Assembly (NCBI RefSeq): GCF_019635455.1
Contig: NZ_JAHBZJ010000003.1
Coordinates: 186,001-250,000, forward strand
Length of the DNA stretch: 64,000 bases
Direction of reading: 5' to 3'
Source of the DNA: Sphingomonas sp.
GTDB taxonomy: Bacteria > Pseudomonadota > Alphaproteobacteria > Sphingomonadales > Sphingomonadaceae
In this document: one piece after another, positions 59,487 through 64,000 of the stretch
Position numbering within the stretch: position 1 is the stretch's first letter
Layout of the letters: every line of letters begins with the position of its first letter
Notes under the pieces: model-generated
Seen by the model: only the letters and a program-made list of their open reading frames with translations
What the model was told of the DNA's origin: nothing
Databases searched by the model: none
Program-made: the position numbers and the translations under genes

Positions 59487-60154
59487 GGTCGATCCTCCGC
59501 AGGCGCTGGCGGCAACGGCGCGCGCAGCGGTTTACGCACGGTGTTCAGCGTTGCGTCCATATCCGCCGCGATCGCGCGCGACTCCGGATCGGCTTTTGTG
59601 CGCAGCAAATCGCGGCGGGCGGCCAGCCGGGCGCGGCGCAGCGCGGGCGGAAATTCATCGATCGCGATATATTCCCGCACCACCCGGACCCACAGCGAAT
59701 CGATGCCGGTCACGTCCTCCGCCGTGCGCGCAAAGGGCTGCGAGATCTGGACATACCCCTGCCCTTCGCGCCGGAAGAACAGCAACAACGTCGCTCCGCG
59801 CCGAAAGACATAGCGGTTGCAGGCGCCGGTATAGGCGTCGGGATTGGCCCGAACGATCTCCGTCGGATCGCTCGGCGTCGCCCGCATGTTGCCCGTTTCC
59901 AGCGCACCGGCCATGTCGAGCTTGGGCGGCGGGTTCACCCCCTTCAGCGTGAGGATCGGGACAAGCTTCAGTTCAGGGTCGTCGTCCGTGCCGCCCCGGC
60001 CATCCTCGACCCTTGCAAGCACGATCAGGTCGGCCTGTTCGACAAGCTGTAGCGTGGTCGGAATACGATAGCCCGGGACAACCGAACAGGCGGCGGCAGG
60101 AAGCACGGTCGCGCCCATCAGGAGCGCGGCGGCAAACAGAAATGATCTGCGCAT
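59483..60154 (-). CDS. Exported protein with N-terminal CSVVPGYRIP motif
   Basis: 223 residues. Signal peptide MRRSFLFAAALLMGATVLPAAA then a mature N-terminus CSVVP, with Cys first, as in TIMP/netrin-like OB folds; a standard lipobox is not clear. Middle part GACNRYVFRRGATLLLFFRREG; Arg/Ala-rich helical C-terminus. No function assigned. Confidence 0.72.
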   Translation of the reverse strand: MRRSFLFAAALLMGATVLPAAACSVVPGYRIPTTLQLVEQADLIVLARVEDGRGGTDDDPELKLVPILTLKGVNPPPKLDMAGALETGNMRATPSDPTEIVRANPDAYTGACNRYVFRRGATLLLFFRREGQGYVQISQPFARTAEDVTGIDSLWVRVVREYIAIDEFPPALRRARLAARRDLLRTKADPESRAIAADMDATLNTVRKPLRAPLPPAPAEDRP

Positions 60155-60209
60155 ACCGCGGCTTTAGACGACCGGGTCGGGGATCCGAAACGGTCGAACC
60201 CGGACGAAA

Positions 60210-62075
60210 TCAGGCGGCGACATCCTCCGCCATCGTGGCAGCGGCTTGCAATGTCAGCACCGCGCGCGCGCCGCATCCCTTGCCATCGCTGCGCAATTCC
60301 AGACTGCCCCCCATCGCGATCATCGAATTGGCGCACCAGTGCAGGCCAAGGCCGCCCGATTTGTGCGCGCGGGTCGAAAATCCGCGCTGGAACAGCTGCG
60401 GCGCGGCGTCGGGATCGAAGCCCTCGCCATCGTCGCGGATCGTGATCTCAACCTGTTGGCCGCGTTCGGCGATCGTCACCGAAATGCTGCCGCCCGACCG
60501 CCCCGTCGCCGCGATGGCCTCAGCGGCATTGGAAAACAGGTTGCCGATCACCTGGCTCAGCAGCACGCGGTTCGCGAGCGCCCAATGCGGGAGCGAGGGG
60601 AAGTCGAACGCGATCGAATTGCTCCCCGAATAGCGGGCGATCGTCGCATTGCGGGCGACGATGTCGGTGACGTCGCACGGATCGACCGGCGGACGTTCAT
60701 GCGCCTGTTCCTGCTGCCGACCGATGATTTCGAGGACATTGTGCAACGCGTCGCGACCGATCGAGAGCTGTTCCTTGCGCTCTTCGCGCGCCTGGACCTC
60801 GCTCTGCAACACCGCGGCGAGGAACGCGGCGAGCTTTTGCCGGCGCGCGGCCGGAATGCCCTCGTCCGCCAGTTCGGAAAGCGCCCGGTCGAGCAGCGCG
60901 CGGTCGGTCGCCGGCGCCTGGGCGAGGCCCTGGCTGAGCACCGTGCTGATCGGATTGAGCGCGTTGCGGACATTGTGCATCACCGCGACCGCGCTTTCGG
61001 ACTGGCCGAGTTTGAACGACTGCGCCTCCACCTGCTCGCGCAGGTCCTTGAGCTGGCTCAGCATCGCATTGAAACTCGTGACCAGGCTGCCGATCTCGTC
61101 CGCGCGGGGCGCTTCGGTGAGCGGGGTCAGGTTACCCGATTTGCGGACCAGCCCCATATGCCGCTCGACGCGGTTGAGCGGGCGCAGCACCAGTCGCACG
61201 ATCATCAGGCTCAGCACCGCCATCAGCACCAGCAACAGACCGATCGTGCCGCCGACCGCGAGTTGCAGCATGCTGCGCCCCAGTTCGGAAAGATCGCGCG
61301 GAACGCGATAGGTGGCGCTGGCGACGGGGACGCCCCCCTCCCCGCGCACCGGCACCGCGACCCGGATCTGGGTCTCGCCGGTCGTGATCGTCGGCGCGGT
61401 TATCGGGTGCGGCATGTCGAGCTGCGCATCGAGCTGAAGCAGGGTGCTGAGCTGCGCTGCGCTGATCAGGCGCGCCATCACCACATGGCCGCGCGATTCG
61501 CCGGTCCCGTCGGTCCGCCGCACCTTCGCGATGCCGAACGCGGCAATGCGGTCGCCCAGCCGGACATAGAAGCTGTCCGAACTTTCGCGCGCCAATGCGG
61601 TGCGGAAATCGATCTTCGCGATCGCCCGGATCATCTGCGCGCGCATCGCCGGCAGGTCGCGCCCGGATTGAAGGTCGAGCCACCGGGCGATGACGATCCG
61701 CCCGTCCGGGGCGACATAGGCCATGCCGTTGACGCCCAGATTGACCATCGCGGAGGTCGCGAAACTGTCCTGCTCGAACGCGCGGTTGGGCGCCGCCATA
61801 TAGGCGTAGCTTTCGTTCCAGTCACCGTAATCGCGCACCGATGCGCGCACTTTCGTCGCATATTCGGCGAGGGCGGCGCGGGTGCGCTCGATATGACCGT
61901 CGATCGCCTGCTGCTCCAACCGGTCGAAACTGGGGGTGATGACCAGCGCGAGGAGCAGCGTCACGGCCCCCGCGCCCAGCAGCGCGATCCCGGTCAGGAT
62001 CGCGACCAGCTTTGCCCCCAGCGACCGGGGCGCGTATCGGCCCATGCGCGAAAATGCTGCGCGGAAAAAAGACAT
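60210..62075 (-). CDS. CHASE4-HAMP sensor histidine kinase
   Basis: 621 residues: first helix (LVAILTGIALLGAGAVTLLLALVITP), periplasmic CHASE4-like domain (about 55-270, RDYGDWNESYAY), second helix (LAVGGTIGLLLVLMAVLSL), HAMP (RPLNRVERHMGLV), dimerisation helix with MHNVRNALNPI as the phosphoacceptor His, HATPase (LFSNAAEAIAATG, DDGEGF, GGLGLHW). Overlaps the c-di-GMP gene stop by TGATG. Confidence 0.9.
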   Translation of the reverse strand: MSFFRAAFSRMGRYAPRSLGAKLVAILTGIALLGAGAVTLLLALVITPSFDRLEQQAIDGHIERTRAALAEYATKVRASVRDYGDWNESYAYMAAPNRAFEQDSFATSAMVNLGVNGMAYVAPDGRIVIARWLDLQSGRDLPAMRAQMIRAIAKIDFRTALARESSDSFYVRLGDRIAAFGIAKVRRTDGTGESRGHVVMARLISAAQLSTLLQLDAQLDMPHPITAPTITTGETQIRVAVPVRGEGGVPVASATYRVPRDLSELGRSMLQLAVGGTIGLLLVLMAVLSLMIVRLVLRPLNRVERHMGLVRKSGNLTPLTEAPRADEIGSLVTSFNAMLSQLKDLREQVEAQSFKLGQSESAVAVMHNVRNALNPISTVLSQGLAQAPATDRALLDRALSELADEGIPAARRQKLAAFLAAVLQSEVQAREERKEQLSIGRDALHNVLEIIGRQQEQAHERPPVDPCDVTDIVARNATIARYSGSNSIAFDFPSLPHWALANRVLLSQVIGNLFSNAAEAIAATGRSGGSISVTIAERGQQVEITIRDDGEGFDPDAAPQLFQRGFSTRAHKSGGLGLHWCANSMIAMGGSLELRSDGKGCGARAVLTLQAAATMAEDVAA

Positions 62076-63967
62076 CAGCCGTGGGTGCCGTTGGCCGGCT
62101 GCGCCTCCGGATCGTCGCCAGCGCCCGGTTCATCGGGGGCCATGTAGCGCTCGTTCGCGACGTCGATCGCGACATCCGCCTCCAGCGGCCGTGCGAGATA
62201 ATAGCCCTGATAATGGCTGCACCCGGCCAGCCGGAGCGCCTGAAGGTGCGCCTCGGTCTCCACGCCCTCGGCGACCACTTCCATCCCCAGCGCGCGGCCG
62301 AGATGGATGATCGAATGGACGATCGCCGCGCTTTCGCGCTCGCGACCCATGCCGTCGATGAAGCTGCGATCGATCTTCAGGCAGTCGAGCGCGAACTTGC
62401 GGATATTGTACAGCGAGGAATAGCCGGTGCCGAAATCGTCCAGCGCGATGCGGAACCCCATCTGGCGCAGGCGATACAGCGTTTCCGCCGCACGCTCGGC
62501 ATTGTCGAAAATCGCCGTTTCGGTGATTTCGATCTGCAACCTGGTGGGTTCGATTCCCGCATGCTGCACCCGCTCGACGACATGGCCGACGAAATTCTGG
62601 CGCCGGAACTGGCGCGGCGAGAAATTGACCGAGACATATTGGCCGGGCCAGCGCTGGAGCATCTTGAGCGCTTCATCGAGCACCCAGTCCCCCAGTTCGT
62701 GGATCAGGTTCGATTCCTCGGCGATCGGGATGAACAGGCCGGGCGAGATATTCCCATATTCCGGGCTGTTCCAGCGCAGCAGCGCCTCGAACGCGACGAC
62801 CTCCATGCGGTCGCGCGCGCAAATCGGCTGATAGACCAGCCGCAACTCGCCATTGGCGATCGCCTGGCTCAGCCCGCTTTCGATCTGGCGACGGAAGCGG
62901 ATCGATTCATCCATGCTTTCGTCAAACACCTTGACGATGCCGCGTCCCCCCCGCTTCGATTCGTTGAGCGCGAGGTCGGCACGGCGCATGACGTCGATCG
63001 GATCGTGCCGCATGCCCGGACCGACGATCACCAGCCCGGCCGATGCCGAACCCTGAACCGAATGGCCAAAGACGCTGAACGTGGTCGAGCAGGCGAGCAG
63101 CAGGCGCTCGCACGCCATCACCGCTTCGTCTTCCCCGGTCACCTTCATCAGCACCGCGAATTCGTCGCCGCCCAGACGCGCGACGAAACCACCGGCGGGA
63201 ACGTTGGACTGGACGACATCGCACACCATGCGGATCAGCTCGTCTCCAGCCAAATGCCCGAACGTGTCGTTGACCAGCTTGAACCGGTCGAGATCCATCA
63301 TCACCATCGCAAAGGTGTCCGGCCCGCGCACATGATCGGTCAGCGCGCGCATGAAAGCGAGGCGGTTGGGCGCGTCGGTCAGGCTGTCATGATTGGCGAG
63401 GTGGGTGGCCTTGCTCTCGTTCGCGGCGAGTTCGGCCTTCTGCTCCTCCAGCGTGACCATCGCCGCGGCAAGCCGGCGGTCCACCTCCCAGCGGGCGCCG
63501 AGCGCGGTCGCGGTCTGGACGACCTCTTCGACCTGAAACGGCTTGGCGATGTAGAAGATCTTGTCCGCCGGCCCGGCTTCGCGGCTGATCTCCAGCGGCG
63601 AGAAATCCGAATAGCCGGTCACGATAACCAGGTTGATGTCGGGATCGAGCGCGCGGATGCGCTTGGCGGTTTCCTTGCCGTCGATCCCCGGCGGCATGCG
63701 CACGTCGATGAACGCGACCGCGAAGCGGTCCCCGCTGTCGAGGCTGGCCGCTACCGCCTCGACCCCGTCCAGGCCTTGCATGCAATGGACCGTGTCGAAC
63801 TGCTCGCCATCGGCCGGCGCGCCGTTCGTCTCATCCGCATCCGCGTCGCCGAACAGTTCCGCCGCCAGCGCGTCGAGCGCGGCGCCCTGCGCCCCGCCCT
63901 TCGCCTTGAAACACTGGCGATAGGATTCATGCATCCCCGGTTCGTCGTCCACGATCAGAATGCGCAA
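62075..63967 (-). CDS. Receiver-GGDEF-EAL c-di-GMP enzyme
   Basis: 630 residues. REC with acceptor Asp in FIDVRMPPGIDG, and an unusually long insert (about 30 residues) after its first helix; then diguanylate cyclase domain with RLGGDEFAVLM (active signature) and EAL domain with FEALLRW, ETAIFDN, LDDFGTGYSS, KIDRSF, AEGVET (active signature). The paired kinase at 60210 likely phosphorylates it. Both opposite activities could be intact; direction of output unknown. Confidence 0.93.
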   Translation of the reverse strand: MRILIVDDEPGMHESYRQCFKAKGGAQGAALDALAAELFGDADADETNGAPADGEQFDTVHCMQGLDGVEAVAASLDSGDRFAVAFIDVRMPPGIDGKETAKRIRALDPDINLVIVTGYSDFSPLEISREAGPADKIFYIAKPFQVEEVVQTATALGARWEVDRRLAAAMVTLEEQKAELAANESKATHLANHDSLTDAPNRLAFMRALTDHVRGPDTFAMVMMDLDRFKLVNDTFGHLAGDELIRMVCDVVQSNVPAGGFVARLGGDEFAVLMKVTGEDEAVMACERLLLACSTTFSVFGHSVQGSASAGLVIVGPGMRHDPIDVMRRADLALNESKRGGRGIVKVFDESMDESIRFRRQIESGLSQAIANGELRLVYQPICARDRMEVVAFEALLRWNSPEYGNISPGLFIPIAEESNLIHELGDWVLDEALKMLQRWPGQYVSVNFSPRQFRRQNFVGHVVERVQHAGIEPTRLQIEITETAIFDNAERAAETLYRLRQMGFRIALDDFGTGYSSLYNIRKFALDCLKIDRSFIDGMGRERESAAIVHSIIHLGRALGMEVVAEGVETEAHLQALRLAGCSHYQGYYLARPLEADVAIDVANERYMAPDEPGAGDDPEAQPANGTHG

Positions 63968-64000
63968 GACCGGATCCCCCTCATCAACATGGCGATGGCG

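Overview
The window is high-GC chromosomal DNA from an alphaproteobacterium of the order Sphingomonadales, most likely Sphingomonas or a close relative. This rests on gene content and style: ChpT, RpoH, a class II DAHP synthase, a leucine-degradation (liu) cluster, RcnB-like and Tad-like proteins, two promoters of the alphaproteobacterial EcfG (general stress) type, and an A-type RNase P RNA. I see no prophage, insertion sequence, CRISPR array or replication origin. Genes are densely packed, and many neighbours overlap by ATGA or TGATG, so most run in operons.

Layout. 1-2950: end of trpE, a small secreted protein, and a class II DAHP synthase that carries an extra N-terminal helix-turn-helix domain behind two copies of an inverted repeat. 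2987-10350 (minus): a three-gene operon encoding a giant Sel1/TPR protein with a C-terminal CHAT protease domain, a small Cys-rich secreted protein, and a caspase-like protease with Sel1 repeats. 10377-11557: RNase P RNA and a peptidoglycan amidase. 11623-16725 (minus): chemotaxis operon cheA-W-Y-B-R, with a CtrA-like box upstream. 16994-24263: rtcB, a TPR protein, chpT, a tiny stress-type membrane protein, a JAMM peptidase, rluD, rpoH, mtgA and a second stress-type membrane protein. 24277-26775: dnaX-ebfC, a decayed gene fragment and the SRP RNA. 26886-28627: a two-gene ABC transporter.

28655-32062 (minus): two cysteine desulfurases, a [2Fe-2S] ferredoxin and a class A beta-lactamase, all joined by 4-base overlaps. 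32141-36154: a hydrolase, a lipocalin, a nicotinamide riboside module (PnuC plus NadR-type kinase) and an adrenodoxin-type NADPH reductase. 36270-39585: tRNA-Pro(CGG), a ROK sugar kinase, a Mn-riboswitch-controlled UPF0016 exporter, a class II aldolase and an NYN-domain nuclease. 39614-45021: leucine degradation (isovaleryl-CoA dehydrogenase and both methylcrotonyl-CoA carboxylase subunits, with an unknown small protein between the subunits). 45288-49596: TadE/TadG-like proteins, a lone [2Fe-2S] oxidoreductase subunit, an RcnB-like repeat protein and a prolyl-4-hydroxylase-type oxygenase. 49621-53884 and 60210-63967 (minus): two signalling operons (kinases, receivers, GGDEF/EAL). 53885-54486: intergenic, holding a probable 17-codon transcription unit. 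54487-58254: sulfate activation (cysD, fused cysNC, a small membrane protein, cysQ). 58344-60154: an unusual membrane protein fused to a SET methyltransferase domain, and a secreted protein.

The best candidates for undescribed biology are the CHAT/caspase operon, the HTH-DAHP synthase fusion with its paired operators, the membrane-SET fusion, and the short peptide/hairpin unit at 53976-54160. All functional statements are read from sequence and family knowledge; no search was run.
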